A stretch of 64,000 nucleotides of DNA from DATBJJ01 sp963750915 (GCA_963750915.1 CAVVSF010000006.1:1-64000), one strand, 5' to 3'. Shown: positions 9,787 to 20,750, counted from the first letter of the stretch. Numbers and translations: made by a program. Notes: generated by a model from the letters alone, not told the origin.

Positions 9787-10566
9787 CGACGAAGCGGGGG
9801 CGCTGTTCAGGTTGCGTCCGTTGCTACTCGCGATCGAGGCCACACGCAACTGACTCGTCAACGCACTCTGGCCGGTGCGGATGATTAACGTGGCGCCAGC
9901 TGCCACCCGGTGTCAATCCACGCGTCGCGATGCGCACGAAGATCTCGAACTGGTGGCACACCCGTCCGAACGGCGACATAACCTGATCTTCGGGTACGGC
10001 CCGCTTGAGCTGTTCGAGCGGGAGCTGCAATCATCGGGTGCGCGCGAGGGTGAGCCACCCGTTCTTGGTGCGCACGTGCATCACTACCACCAAGACTGGG
10101 ATGATGCGGAGCGACGAGTCTTGCGGTGCTTCGAATGGCGCGTCATGCCGCTCCGACCGTCGGACGTGCAGTTCGATCCTGAGCGCGACCGAAGCCGGTG
10201 ACGCGGCGGCGACCTGACATAGCAACTGCACGAACCTACGGGCGAGGGAATCCGGTCTTGTCGTCCAGCACCGTGACCTGCCAGCCGGCTCTTCGGCGCA
10301 GATCAATGCGGCGCTGCTCGCGCGACTCGATGCACGGCTCGACACGAGCGCGATGTCGCCGGACAGACGATTGGCACCCGCTTCCAGGCGGAGCAGCAGC
10401 TCTTTCGGCCCGCACCGATCCCGTTTGGGGAGGCCACGACCCTTGCGACCGTCACACCGCGCGCGATGGTGCGGCTCGAGGTGCCGTGTACTCGGTGCCG
10501 AGTCGCTGGGCCGGGGTCCCCAATTGAAAGACAGCGCGCACCGGCGCCCGTTGCGGTTTGCGGTGG
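9787..10566. other. Unassigned, probably degenerate sequence
   Basis: No gene could be supported. Around 10270-10520 the plus strand gives coding-like pieces in alternating frames (NAALLARLDARLDTSAMSPD, FGEATTLATVTPRAMVRLEV), which may be another broken gene; I do not recognise it. Nothing else stands out. Confidence 0.3.
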
Positions 10567-13503
10567 TTACTTTGGTGTCGCGGGCGCGATCCGCCGCAGC
10601 TCGTCGAAGAAGTTCATGATGAAGACAACCCTGTCGCGTTTCGTCACTTCTTCCGCTGGCGCGATCGCGAACCGCTCGCCGTCGGGGTGCAAGTCGAACA
10701 TGCGCGACGGGCCAGCCGGGAGGTAGCGCCCGTTGGGCAGGGACCGTGGCTTTTCAGCGCGGAAGGCGTCCCCTTCGACGGTATAGGCCGCGACCATGAT
10801 TTGTCCGTTCAGGCCGTAGAACAGCTCGCGTCTCGTTCGTGACCAGGTAGGAAAGGTCCCGCCGCCGGTCGAAATCCGCCATCCGTCGCCGTGTCCGGGA
10901 AACGCCCGCACGTATATCTCATCGCGACCGGTCTCGTTCGACTGATACGCGAGCCACCGTCCGTCCGGAGAGAAGTTCGGCTGCATCTCCTCGGAGGGGC
11001 TGTTGACGAATGGGACCGGCGTTCCAGGTTTCCAGCCCGATACGTCGTCTCCCTCCATGGGCAGGATCATCAAGTCCCACTCCCGGTCCCAGCTCGCTTC
11101 CAGATTGTGCTCTTCGAAAGCCAGGAACTTGCCGCTCGGATGCCAGGAGACGGGCCACTGCGAGCGCGTGCTTTCGGTCAGGCGCTGTGCGTCGCCGGTC
11201 CCATCGGCCCGTTGCCAGTAGAGGTTGTGCGGAGAATTGTTCCGGTTCGACGTAAACGCGATGCGGCGGCCATCCGGAGTCCACACGGCCTTACCCTCAT
11301 ACGCTACGTTGCGCGTCAGCGGAGTCGCCCTGTCTAGCTCCCACTCGTACAGCCAGACGTCGAAACTCGCTCCGCTATGAACCTCCATGGCGATCTGGCG
11401 ACCGTCGGGAGCGAAACGGAGGTTGAACCAATTTCCAGGAGTGGCCCATAACGGCGTCGTGGTCCCGAGGCGATCCATCCAATGAATGGGGCTCCCGTGC
11501 GTCGTCTGCCCCGGTAGATAGACCAACGTTCCCGTCGCCGACACCGCGAACTGAGCGCCTCCCGTCCACGTGGTGGAAGTCACCGGTTCGAGCAGAGGCG
11601 TCGGCTGCCCAGTTATTGTGAGTTGGTCGAGATCGAATGACACGGCAACGAGGACGCCGTCGTGGACGTACATCAAATGCCCACTCGGCAGATAGCGGCC
11701 GTGATAGCCTCCACGGTGAATGACCTTTCTGACGCCGCTGGGAAGGGGTTGTACGACGAGACTCGCATCGCTGACGTCGCCCGCGACATGTTTTGCCGTA
11801 TACAGCACCGCGCCACCCTTCGGCAGCAACTGGGGCCATCCCTGACCCCATTCGCCGGCGCTGAGCGACAGCAGCGGTTCGGCCTGTCCGCCGGCGGCTG
11901 ACACGCGCCGAAGGACCCCGCCAGGTCCGAAGTCAGGGGCGAAGACGATCATGCCGTCCTCGCCCCACGAGCCGCCGGCGCCGTTTGGCGCGTCGCAGAG
12001 CGCGACGGCAGTCCCACCGATCACCGGGATCCTCTTGAGCTTGCCACCCGCAAAGAACGCGATCTGTTGACCGTCCGGCGAGAAGAACGGACTGTCAGCT
12101 CCGTCAGTTCCTGCCAGGGCGATGGCGTGTGTCTCTTTCAGTGCTCCAAGTCGCCGAACGTAGAGGCGCGCCGTTTCCTCCACGCCTTCGCGAGCGACGA
12201 ATGCGACGACATGGCCGTCGGGGGAGAGAGCCAAGGTGTCACCCTTGCCAATCGCCAACGAGGCAGCGATGCCCAGCTCCGTGCTCAAACGCAGTGGGGC
12301 CATTGGCACCGTCGTTTGCCACAAGGCCCATGACACATAACCCCCAGCCGCGAGAATAGCGACGACAGCCATGGGAAGGACGAGCTGCCACAGCGGTCGC
12401 GGCGCGGTCGCCGACGTTTCTATTCCGGCGTCAACCGCCCGCGCGGGATCGGCCGCCGCCATCACGCGCTCGATGGCGATGCGTGCCTCACCGATGGCCT
12501 GAAGGCGGTTGCGGGGATCTTTGGTCAGACAGCGGCCGATGAGTGCTCGAATTGCTGGCGGCGTCGCGGGGGCTAGCGCGCTCACATCGGGTTCTTGTTC
12601 GATGACGCGGGCGAGGACTTCTGACGGCGTTGCACCCGTATAGAGCGGCGTGGCCGTTAGCATCTCGTAGAAAACGACGCCGAACGCCCAGATGTCTGTC
12701 CGTGTGTCCGCCGGCTTTCCGCACGCTTGTTCCGGCGACATATGCGCTGGAGTCCCCAAAACGAGCCCAACCTCCGTCCGGTCCGCCGCCAAGACAGGTG
12801 AGTCGATAGCATCCCCGCGGCGCGCCGGCGGATCGACGACCTTTGCCAGCCCAAAGTCGAGAACCTTGACCGTGCCGTCGTCCCGCACCCTGATGTTCGC
12901 GGGTTTCAAGTCTCGATGAATGATCCCCTTTTCGTGCGCGGCTTCAACCGCCTCGGCGATCTGCTTCGCGATGGGCAGCGCGTCGGCCAACCGAATGGGT
13001 TTGTGCGCGATCCGCGCAGCCAAATCCTGACCCTCAACGAGCTCCATCACGAGCGCCCGCGCGCCGTCGAATTCTTCGAGACCGTAAATGGTACCGATGT
13101 GCGGGTGATTCAGGGAGGCAAGGACCTGCGCCTCGCGTTCGAACTTGGAGAGGCGCTGAGGATCAAACGTGAGATGCGACGGCAAGACCTTGATTGCGAC
13201 GTCGCGTCCGAGCCTGGGATCTTGCGCGCGGTAGACCTCTCCCATGCCACCGGCGCCAAGCAACTGCTGAATCCGATAGGGGCCAATTGAAGTACCTGGC
13301 CGAAGCAGTGCTGCAGACATGGACAACGGGGTATCCCCAAAGTGGGCAGCCCGCTCATGGGCCCCGATCAGCGATTCAACTTCATCCCTCAACGGCGCGT
13401 CAGCGGCGCATGCCTCGTCGAGAAGGACCTTGCGATCGGCGGGATGGCGCCCCAATGCAGCATGCAAGATCTGGCTGATGCGCCGCCAGCGTTCCGGCGT
13501 CAT
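10567..13503 (-). CDS. Serine/threonine protein kinase with C-terminal PD40/WD40-like propeller
   Basis: This 978-residue membrane kinase has a short helical N-terminus (1-65), a Hanks-type kinase domain (about 75-350) and then a single membrane segment near 365-390 (LPMAVVAILAAGGYVSWALW). The rest is a long periplasmic beta-propeller of PD40/TolB-like repeats (SPDGRQIA, SPDGRWLAYQS). The catalytic motifs are complete: glycine loop GAGGMGEVYRA at 83-93, Lys105, HRDLKPAN from 196 and DFG at 216-218. The ATG overlaps the sigma-factor stop by 4 nt (13500-13503), implying translational coupling. This architecture is abundant in Acidobacteria; a likely role is to link an external signal to the sigma factor, which is inference. 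Confidence 0.93.
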   Translation of the reverse strand: MTPERWRRISQILHAALGRHPADRKVLLDEACAADAPLRDEVESLIGAHERAAHFGDTPLSMSAALLRPGTSIGPYRIQQLLGAGGMGEVYRAQDPRLGRDVAIKVLPSHLTFDPQRLSKFEREAQVLASLNHPHIGTIYGLEEFDGARALVMELVEGQDLAARIAHKPIRLADALPIAKQIAEAVEAAHEKGIIHRDLKPANIRVRDDGTVKVLDFGLAKVVDPPARRGDAIDSPVLAADRTEVGLVLGTPAHMSPEQACGKPADTRTDIWAFGVVFYEMLTATPLYTGATPSEVLARVIEQEPDVSALAPATPPAIRALIGRCLTKDPRNRLQAIGEARIAIERVMAAADPARAVDAGIETSATAPRPLWQLVLPMAVVAILAAGGYVSWALWQTTVPMAPLRLSTELGIAASLAIGKGDTLALSPDGHVVAFVAREGVEETARLYVRRLGALKETHAIALAGTDGADSPFFSPDGQQIAFFAGGKLKRIPVIGGTAVALCDAPNGAGGSWGEDGMIVFAPDFGPGGVLRRVSAAGGQAEPLLSLSAGEWGQGWPQLLPKGGAVLYTAKHVAGDVSDASLVVQPLPSGVRKVIHRGGYHGRYLPSGHLMYVHDGVLVAVSFDLDQLTITGQPTPLLEPVTSTTWTGGAQFAVSATGTLVYLPGQTTHGSPIHWMDRLGTTTPLWATPGNWFNLRFAPDGRQIAMEVHSGASFDVWLYEWELDRATPLTRNVAYEGKAVWTPDGRRIAFTSNRNNSPHNLYWQRADGTGDAQRLTESTRSQWPVSWHPSGKFLAFEEHNLEASWDREWDLMILPMEGDDVSGWKPGTPVPFVNSPSEEMQPNFSPDGRWLAYQSNETGRDEIYVRAFPGHGDGWRISTGGGTFPTWSRTRRELFYGLNGQIMVAAYTVEGDAFRAEKPRSLPNGRYLPAGPSRMFDLHPDGERFAIAPAEEVTKRDRVVFIMNFFDELRRIAPATPK

Positions 13504-14081
13504 GAATCAGCGCCGCCGGGTGCGCGCGTAATGCGCCGATAAAGCCAAGCGCGCGCGGCCTGCCAATCGCGCTCAACCGTCGCGCGCGACGTGCCTTGAG
13601 CCCGCGCGATATCTTCGAGCGAAAGTCCGCCAAAGAATCGCAGTGTTGCTACCTCGCTCTTTCGTGAATCGAATGACGCCAGCTCGGAGAGTGCGATGTC
13701 CAAATCGAGGATGTCCACCTCTGATGGGTCGCGCTGTGCCACGGCTTCGTCGAGGCTCACCCGCGACCACCCACCGGATCGCTTCGCCATCTTGCGGCGC
13801 CTGGCATGGTCCACCAGGATGCGGCGCATCATCTGTGACGCCACCGCGAAGAAGTGCGCACGATTCTGCCAATCGGCGTGCCGGCCAACCAGGCGAATGT
13901 ACGCCTCATGGACCAGCGCCGTTGGCTGTAAGACGTGACTGGGCCGCTCCTGCCGAAGCCTAGCCGCGGCTCGCCGCCGCAGTTCCTGGTGGACGAGGGT
14001 TACAACCTCGTCGCGCGCGGCGTTATCGCCGCGACCCCACGCGCGAAGTAGATCAGTGACTTGGTCACTAGAACGGTTCAC
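13500..14081 (-). CDS. ECF-type RNA polymerase sigma factor
   Basis: This 193-residue protein matches the ECF subfamily often paired with Ser/Thr kinases. Region 2 contains LQPTALVHEAYIRLVG and NRAHFFAVASQMMRRILVDH. Region 4 has the helix-turn-helix LRFFGGLSLEDIARAQGTSR followed by RDWQAARAWLYR. The start is GTG at 14081 (VNRSSDQVTDLLRAWGRGD). Its stop overlaps the start of the kinase gene. No anti-sigma factor is adjacent, so control is probably through the kinase or at transcription. The spacer up to 14412 should carry its promoter. Confidence 0.92.
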   Translation of the reverse strand: MNRSSDQVTDLLRAWGRGDNAARDEVVTLVHQELRRRAAARLRQERPSHVLQPTALVHEAYIRLVGRHADWQNRAHFFAVASQMMRRILVDHARRRKMAKRSGGWSRVSLDEAVAQRDPSEVDILDLDIALSELASFDSRKSEVATLRFFGGLSLEDIARAQGTSRATVERDWQAARAWLYRRITRAPGGADS

Positions 14082-14412
14082 CTTGCCACTCCGGAGTGCC
14101 CAATATTGCAGGCGTCCGTTACCGAGTCAAGGAGATCAGGTCCTGCACTTGCTGAGGTGAGCACGTTTTCAGATGCTTCTCGCCTCACCTAATCAGGAGC
14201 GATCACCGCACGGTCGTCCGGGAAACAGTAGGTGCGGATCGGCCGCCAATTCTTAGGGGAATGGATGAGGCGGCGTTGGTGTCCGCTCTGTGTCTGGGCA
14301 ACGGTCTGAGCAGCAGATCGCGCGTTCACCGGCGGCCCTTTCGACGACGTCAATTGGTGACCGCATCGGCGAAGGACCTTGACGTTTCACGTGTATTGTT
14401 CAAGGAGAAGTT
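14082..14412. promoter_or_regulatory. Divergent intergenic region, sigma factor versus secreted protein
   Basis: The 331-nt spacer between the leftward sigma-factor gene and the rightward gene at 14413 carries no ORF of note. A ribosome binding site AAGGAGAAG sits at about 14401-14409, just before the ATG at 14413. No promoter is placed. Confidence 0.4.
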
Positions 14413-14910
14413 ATGAAACTGATCCGTACCACCGCGTTGGTCATTAGCGCGCTTCTCGTGGCACTCGGCTCAACGGCCGCGCTGCACGGCAAGTCCAAGT
14501 CCTTCGAAGTCGACTTCGACAAGTGCTTCGCCCGTGTCGAAGACGGAGATCCGTACCTGTTCACGTTTGCGGGACCGGCGTCAGGAGATGTCTCTGGCAC
14601 GGTGGAAGCCAGTGCGTTAAGTGACATCATTTCTAACGTCGAGCCGAATCAGACATACTTAGCGGCCGACTATGTGGTAACGAGCACGCCGTTGTCGTTC
14701 ACCGCGCGGGTAGGTGGCCGAGTGAACGACCGGAGCGGGCTGGCCGTGTTGCAAGGCTATGTAAGCGCTGGTCCCGCGTGGCTCGTCGGGGCCGCCGTGC
14801 TCGACGAATTCGAGAACTATACGCGGGCTGACGGGACGCCTTGCTCGAAGGGCACCCTCTTCGTTACGCCAGTGCGCTGGAAGCCGGCCCACAAGAACGG
14901 AATCGATTGA
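14413..14910 (+). CDS. Small secreted protein of unknown function
   Basis: The protein is 165 residues with a clear Sec signal (MKLIRTTALVISALLVALGS, cleavage after about residue 24). The mature part is acidic, with many Thr, Ser and Val residues, and two cysteines (FDKCFARVEDG and GTPCSKG) that could form a disulfide. The start is supported by AAGGAGAAG a few bases upstream. I recognise no domain. It is divergent from the sigma factor-kinase pair, so it might be a regulon member, but nothing in the sequence shows this. Confidence 0.7.
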   Translation: MKLIRTTALVISALLVALGSTAALHGKSKSFEVDFDKCFARVEDGDPYLFTFAGPASGDVSGTVEASALSDIISNVEPNQTYLAADYVVTSTPLSFTARVGGRVNDRSGLAVLQGYVSAGPAWLVGAAVLDEFENYTRADGTPCSKGTLFVTPVRWKPAHKNGID

Positions 14911-15964
14911 GCCAAGGGGCACAGGGCGGCTCAAACCCTTTTCTGTGCGTCGTGGATATGAAATCTCATGGGCGACGGGAAGCGATTCAATCTGAGGAAC
15001 GGGAGAAAAAGTGCGCCGACGCCTCAAAAACCGAACTAGCTCGCTTCCTATCTGTTCCGCAAACGATGAGCGATCTCGAGGACGCCGCGAAGGAATTCGC
15101 CGAGGCCAAGGCGAGACACACGTGACACTTCGGCGAGGCGCTGGGAGCGTCGCCGGCACGGTAATGCGCCACCCATGCGAGGCGGAGCCGTTGCGTCGCC
15201 TGGAACGGATGGAGTCGACCCGGCGATATTCAGTGGGGGGTTAACAGCAGCCGCGCAGGACCTGCCGACCTGCCGAGACGGTGAACGGCTCAGGCCAAGT
15301 ATGCCATCTCCTCAAGTGAGCGGCTTGTAGTCTGGCGCTGGCGCCGGACACACTTGCCGCTTGCGCTCGAAGGAGAGGTTCGAGGCGCGATGGGTTCTTG
15401 AAGCACCCACGTGCCGACTGGAAGGGCTGTTTTCAATAACTTAGAGGCAGATTCCAGGGCGAAAACAGGCGCTCATTGCCCGCTGAGAATCCACGTAGCC
15501 AGCTAAATTATTGAGAACACAGAAGCTCAAGTTGGCGGAGAGGGTGGGATTCGTATCTACACCAGTTCGCAGATCCCCAATGCCCTCAATGGATCTGGGC
15601 CAACAGAAGCTATAGGAGCGACCGAGTTCATCGATGGGCGTACATAAGTTGTACGCGGATCGGCCTTGCATGGCAGGGCCGGATGGGATGCGGTCGATTT
15701 CTTGGCGAACGGTCTGACTAGTTCTTACATCGACGGTTCAAGCGATGTTCATTTGCTCCGCCAGCGCTTTCCAGCGTTTCGAAACTCGAACCAGAGTGCC
15801 GCGAGCCTGACCGCCGTGCACGGCGACGAGGTCGTTCAGGACGCGGATGACCCGCGGGCCAGGCAATGAGATGCCCTGGCGATTTCCAGCCGTTCACGAT
15901 TGCCCTGGTCGATCATCGTCAGCAGCCGGACCCGTCGGCCGTCGTAGTCCCGCGTAGATCCCTT
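14911..15964. other. Long intergenic region holding an att-like repeat
   Basis: About one kilobase without a supportable gene. A short frame at 14956-15125 (ending TMSDLEDAAKEFAEAKARHT) could be a small protein but has no recognisable relatives or ribosome binding site. The tRNA-Ser fragment at 15532 marks a possible island boundary. The rest, including 15560-15964 upstream of the cyclase stop, shows only short frames. Confidence 0.4.
15532..15553 (+). repeat. tRNA-Ser 3'-end fragment (att-like repeat 2)
   Basis: Twenty-two bases identical to the 3' end of the tRNA-Ser gene at 41304, core GGCGGAGAGGGTGGGATTCG, in direct orientation. After this the match breaks (TATCTAC instead of AACCCAC). 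It is about 400 nt outside the last gene of the leftward catabolic operon, consistent with an island end. Confidence 0.65.
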
Positions 15965-16698
15965 TCACGCGCCCGCCCCGTTGACGATCGCGACGGCCCT
16001 GACCGGGGCAGCCGATGCGCCCCGCCATTTCACGGGCAGCACGCTGACGATGAAGGAATGGTACGGCGCCGGGATTTCGTGTAGGTTGCAGAGATTCTCG
16101 AGGTGGTAGTACTCGCGCTCCCGCATGACGCGGTGCGCTTCCCAGAACTTGCGCCGCTCGAACATCTGCGCCACTGGCGGGTCGAAACCGATGGCGTCGA
16201 TGCCCATAACCATAACGCCCCGATCGAGCACGGCGTGAACCGCTTCTTTCGTCATTCCCGGATGATTCGTGAGGTAGCTCTTTTCCGTACGCTGCTTCGC
16301 GGCATCGGTTCGAAGCAGCACGATATCCAGGGCCTTGATGCGGTACCCGTCGAGCTTCCGTTCGGCCTCGTCAATGTCGCCCGGTGTGATCTCCTCGCCT
16401 GCTCGCTTGTGGGTCAGGTCGAGCACGACCCCGTCGCCGTAGCAGTAGTCGATCGGAATCCCTTCGGCACGCGGGGCGTCGGGCTTCACGTGGCCCCAAG
16501 AATCGATGTGGGTGCCGATGTGATCGCCGGTGACGATCATGCAGTGATTCGTGATTTCGTCGACGCCGTACTGATCGGTGCCGACGCTGCGCGCCATCTC
16601 GCTGTGGCTCTCCATTTCGATGATGACCGGCTTGGCAACATTGGGATAGGTCATCATCCCTTTGTAGACCTCCATGCTGAGGTCGATGAGTCTGCGCG

Positions 16699-16702
<4 letters not shown>
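15965..16702 (-). CDS. Cyclase-family metal-dependent hydrolase (kynurenine formamidase-like)
   Basis: This 245-residue protein of the cyclase family contains the metal-binding signature GDHIGTHIDSWGH and a downstream MGIDAIGFDPP segment. Members hydrolyse amide, ester or lactone bonds (N-formylkynurenine, isatin and related substrates). The ATG at 16702 overlaps the SDR stop by 4 nt (ATGA), which is why I prefer it to the GTG four codons upstream. It is the last gene of the leftward operon. With FAH hydrolase, SDR and aldehyde dehydrogenase upstream, a lactonase or amidohydrolase step in a catabolic pathway is plausible; the substrate is unknown. Confidence 0.85.
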
Positions 16703-17466
<764 letters not shown>

Positions 17467-17654
17467 AGATCCTCTCAACACGATCGTGCGAGACACATTG
17501 CGGTCGCAGCGGCACCGTTCGTGACGGGACCGTAGCTTCCTGCGCGTGCGTTCTCGAAGGGCGGCCGCCGGCCGCAGTTCGAAAAGGCAGACACCAACGT
17601 CAGAGACTGCCCGCAGGGGTCAGCGATCGGACCGGCTCGTGAGTCGCTCCGACT

Positions 17655-19055
17655 CTATTCGGTCAGGCTCTCTGGATGTCCGGCGGCTGCGTCGTTTATC
17701 CAAATCGTCTTGACGTTGACAAACTCGCGGAGGCCATACACGCCAAGTTCGCGGCCGTATCCGGAGTTCTTGATGCCCCCGAACGGCAGGCGTGGATCGG
17801 ACACCACCATGCCATTCACGAATACCTGCCCTGCCTCGATCTCGTCGATGAATCTCGCGCGTTCCGCAGCATCGTTGGTCCACACGCTCGCGCCGAGACC
17901 GAACGAGGTGTCGTTGGCGACGCGGATCGCATCGCCGGCGTCGCGCACACGGAACAGGGCTGCGACCGGGCCGAATAGCTCCTCTGCGTAAGCCGGCGAA
18001 CCGGGTTCGATATCTGTGAGCACCGTGGGCGCGTAGTAGTTCCCCGGCCGCTCGAGCGGGTGGCCACCGGCCAGCACGCGGGCACCGGCGGCAATTGAAC
18101 GTCGCACCTGATCGTCGAGGTCCGTGAGCGTGGTTCTCGTCGCCAGCGGCCCGACTTCGGTGGCGGGATCCAGTGGATTGCCGACCTTGAGCGCCTGCAT
18201 CTTCTCGGTGAAGCCGCGCTCGAACGCGTCCGCTGCGGCGTCCGCGACAATGAAACGCTTGGCGGCGATGCAGGACTGGCCGCTGTTGACGACGCGCGCC
18301 TTCACCGCCGTGTCGATGGCCGCGCGCATGTCGGCGCTCGGCATGACAATGAACGGATCGCTGCCGCCGAGCTCGAGGACGGCCTTCTTGATCTGCCGAC
18401 CCGCGGCGGCGGCAATGCTGCGGCCGGCCTGCTCGCTCCCGGTCAGCGATACCGCCGCGACGCGTGGATCGTCGAGGACGCGCTGAACCTGGCCCGGAGG
18501 AATCAGCAGGGTCTGGAACGAGCCGTCGGGAAAACCCGCGCGCCTGATGATGTCCTCGATCGCCAGCGCACACTGCGGCACATTCGAGGCGTGCTTGAGC
18601 AGCACGACGTTGCCAGCCATAAGCGCCGGGGCCGCCAAGCGGAAGACCTGCCAGAACGGGAAGTTCCAGGGCATCACCGCGAGGATGGGACCGAGCGGCT
18701 GATAGCGGACGAAGCTCTTCGTCGCCGTGCTCTGCGCCGGCTCGTCGGCGAGCATACGCGGGGCCTGCTCGGCGTAGAATCGGCAGCCCCACGCGCATTT
18801 GGCCGCTTCCTCGCCGCCGGCTTTGACCAGCTTGCCCATCTCGGTCGTCATCAGGCGGCCCAATGCGCCTTGCTCTGCTTCGAGGATCTCCGCGGCTCGC
18901 AGCAGCCACGCGGCGCGCTCGGCGAGCGGGATCCGGCGGTAGGTCTGGAACGTCTTCGCCGCGTGCGCGATTTTGTCGTCGAGCTCGGTGTCAGTCAGTG
19001 GATCGAACGTTCGCAGTGTTTCGCCGGTGGCGGGATTGATCGTGGCGATCGGCAT
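17655..19055 (-). CDS. NAD(P)-dependent aldehyde dehydrogenase (succinate-semialdehyde dehydrogenase-like)
   Basis: This is a 466-residue ALDH-superfamily enzyme. The visible motifs are MPWNFPFWQVFR (128-139), the Rossmann SLTGSEQAG (203-211), the general base Glu228 in LELGG and the nucleophile Cys262 in NSGQSC. The sequence resembles the GabD/YneI-type group that oxidises semialdehydes or lactaldehyde to acids. Its ATG at 19055 directly abuts the stop of the FAH gene (TGA then ATG), so the two are surely co-translated. The C-terminal VKTIWI motif is intact. In this operon it could oxidise an aldehyde released by retro-aldol or hydrolytic cleavage; the actual substrate is not shown. Confidence 0.92.
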   Translation of the reverse strand: MPIATINPATGETLRTFDPLTDTELDDKIAHAAKTFQTYRRIPLAERAAWLLRAAEILEAEQGALGRLMTTEMGKLVKAGGEEAAKCAWGCRFYAEQAPRMLADEPAQSTATKSFVRYQPLGPILAVMPWNFPFWQVFRLAAPALMAGNVVLLKHASNVPQCALAIEDIIRRAGFPDGSFQTLLIPPGQVQRVLDDPRVAAVSLTGSEQAGRSIAAAAGRQIKKAVLELGGSDPFIVMPSADMRAAIDTAVKARVVNSGQSCIAAKRFIVADAAADAFERGFTEKMQALKVGNPLDPATEVGPLATRTTLTDLDDQVRRSIAAGARVLAGGHPLERPGNYYAPTVLTDIEPGSPAYAEELFGPVAALFRVRDAGDAIRVANDTSFGLGASVWTNDAAERARFIDEIEAGQVFVNGMVVSDPRLPFGGIKNSGYGRELGVYGLREFVNVKTIWINDAAAGHPESLTE

Positions 19056-20036
19056 TCAGATCACTCGATTCCTCAACGTGCCAAGGCGTTCGACTTCAAG
19101 CTCGACGACATCGCCGCGGCCGAGAAACGTGCCGCGCTCGGCGCCAGACCCGCCGCCGACCGTTCCGGAGCCGAGGATCTCGCCCGGGCGCAGGGTCTCA
19201 TCGGTCGAGGCGTGGGCGATCATCTGCTCGAACTTCCAGTGGATCGTGCCGGAGTTGCTCTCGCACCAGACTTCGCCGTTGACGCGAGCGACCATCCGGA
19301 GGTTGTAGATGTCGGGAACCTCATCTGCGGTGACCAAATACGGTCCCATCACGTGGCCGCGCACGAAGTCTTTTCCCTTGGCCGGACCAAGACCAACCGA
19401 CATTTCGCGGGCCTGAATCACCCGCTCGCTGAAGTCGTTGTAAATCATGTAGCCGAAGATGTGGTCGAGTGCGCGCTCGGGTGGGATGTTGATTCCGCCG
19501 CGGCCCACGACCATGGCGAGCTCGAACTCGATGTCGAGCGCCGTGGCGTAGGAGGGAATCGCGATGTCGTCGCCGTGCGTCCCCAGGCTGCCAGGATTGC
19601 CCTTGTAATACACCGGAATCTTGTACCATTCTGGCGGGATCTCGCGCCCCAGCTTCGGATAGATGTTGCGCAGGTGGGTCTCGAACCCCATGAAGTCACG
19701 CAGCAACGGCGGCCGCGGCACCGGCGGGAGGAATTGAAGTCCTTCCCCCTGATGGACGACCGGTATGCCGCCGCCGTCCGGCCCCTCGTCAGCCGCCCAC
19801 TGCATGGCACGGCGCGCGGCGTCGAGTGAGCGTTCCCCTCCTTCGATTAGCGCGACCATCTCGCCGGGCAACAGCGCCTCGCTGATCCGCACGGCCGCCC
19901 CCTGTGGGAGCCCCTCGCCGATCAGCAAAGCGCGGAAGGCCCCCGCGAGATCCACGATGCCGCCCGCGGCGTCGATCGCCCCCGTGCGGATCTGTGGCCC
20001 CATCGGCGTCGGCAGGAGAAACGACACCAGCTTCAT
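19056..20036 (-). CDS. Fumarylacetoacetate hydrolase family protein
   Basis: This 326-residue FAH-superfamily enzyme cleaves carbon-carbon bonds of 2,4-diketo acids or related compounds. Motifs include FMGFETHLRN, YYKGNPGSLGTHGDDI, the metal-binding LDIEFELAMVVG and RVIQAREMSVGLGPAKGKDF, all in normal order. Length and the N-terminal domain (MKLVSFLLPTPMGPQIRTGA) fit the fumarylpyruvate or 2,4-diketo-3-deoxy-sugar-acid hydrolase branch. It starts 10 nt after the ABM stop and abuts the aldehyde dehydrogenase. FAH, SDR and ALDH together recall non-phosphorylative deoxysugar breakdown, but no dehydratase is present, so this is inference. Confidence 0.9.
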   Translation of the reverse strand: MKLVSFLLPTPMGPQIRTGAIDAAGGIVDLAGAFRALLIGEGLPQGAAVRISEALLPGEMVALIEGGERSLDAARRAMQWAADEGPDGGGIPVVHQGEGLQFLPPVPRPPLLRDFMGFETHLRNIYPKLGREIPPEWYKIPVYYKGNPGSLGTHGDDIAIPSYATALDIEFELAMVVGRGGINIPPERALDHIFGYMIYNDFSERVIQAREMSVGLGPAKGKDFVRGHVMGPYLVTADEVPDIYNLRMVARVNGEVWCESNSGTIHWKFEQMIAHASTDETLRPGEILGSGTVGGGSGAERGTFLGRGDVVELEVERLGTLRNRVI

Positions 20037-20046
20037 GGTCGGACGG

Positions 20047-20340
20047 TTACGCGATCACCGACTGATACAGCTCGCGCTCCCGCTTCTCGAGGAGCGGGAC
20101 GATGACGCCCTCGATGATCTCCTTGAAGTGTGGCGTGTTGCGATGGGCGTCGAGCGCGGCCTGGTCGGCATAGTGCTCATAGAGCAGGAAAATGTCGGCA
20201 TTATCGGCAGATCGATTGGCATGGTAGAGCTTGCAGCCGGGTTCATTGGCGCTGACGAGCGGCGCCATCTGCCGCAGCAAGCCCTCGACCTCGTCGCCCT
20301 TCCCTGTCTTCGCAAAGTACTTCGCTGTCAGAACAATCAT
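20047..20340 (-). CDS. Antibiotic biosynthesis monooxygenase (ABM) domain protein
   Basis: This compact protein of 97 residues has the ABM ferredoxin-like fold: MIVLTAKYFAKTGKGDEVEG, then EPGCKLYHANRSAD, then YADQAALDAHRNTPHF and a C-terminal helix. Family members include YgiN-like quinol monooxygenases and cofactor-free oxygenases, so the role may be oxidation or detoxification of a quinone or aldehyde. ATG 20340 is preferred because GGAGGATGG immediately precedes it. A truncated paralogue with the same ribosome binding site and the same position after ApbE lies at 35305-35448. Confidence 0.8.
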   Translation of the reverse strand: MIVLTAKYFAKTGKGDEVEGLLRQMAPLVSANEPGCKLYHANRSADNADIFLLYEHYADQAALDAHRNTPHFKEIIEGVIVPLLEKRERELYQSVIA

Positions 20341-20356
20341 TCCATCCTCCAAGTTA

Positions 20357-20616
20357 TTAGCGTTCCGCCGCGATCCTGTCGAAGCGTGGCGTCGCCCGCT
20401 CGGTGACCCGCTGCGGTGCGCTCATGAACAGGGCAGCGAGGTCCAGCTTGATCGCAAAAACCATCCCTTCGTCGATCCCGAACACCAGCAGCGCGGTATC
20501 GAACACGCGGCGCGGACCGCGAGCGTGTCGATGACGGTGACAGATGCCAGCCGGTGTGTCGGTGGAGGTGCGGTCCGCGGATCGAGTATGTGCGTGACCC
20601 GTTGGCCATCCACTTG
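20357..20616 (-). pseudogene. apbE: ApbE (FAD:protein FMN transferase) C-terminal remnant
   Basis: Across two frames the segment reads MDGQRVTHILDPRT, PPTHRLASVTVIDTLAVRA and then a tail ending in RFDRIAAER with TAA at 20357-20359. This parallels the last quarter of the intact ApbE at 35466-36548 (VDGQRVAHILDPRTGRPLTH and VTPRFEEITAKR). The N-terminal three quarters are missing and at least one frame shift separates the remaining pieces. The junction to the ABM gene (stop, a few bases, TTGGAGGATGG, ATG) is the same as in the intact copy, so the two loci are duplicates. Confidence 0.75.
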
Positions 20617-20750
20617 CGATCTGCCTCAGACAACGGTGGCGCTAGCCGGGTCCGCAGTTCGCGCGACAACCATCCACTCCCAACCTGACACGTGAGACGC
20701 GGCAGAACGCAACCGTTAGGAGCTGGAGGCTGGCGTTTTCGCGAAAAACG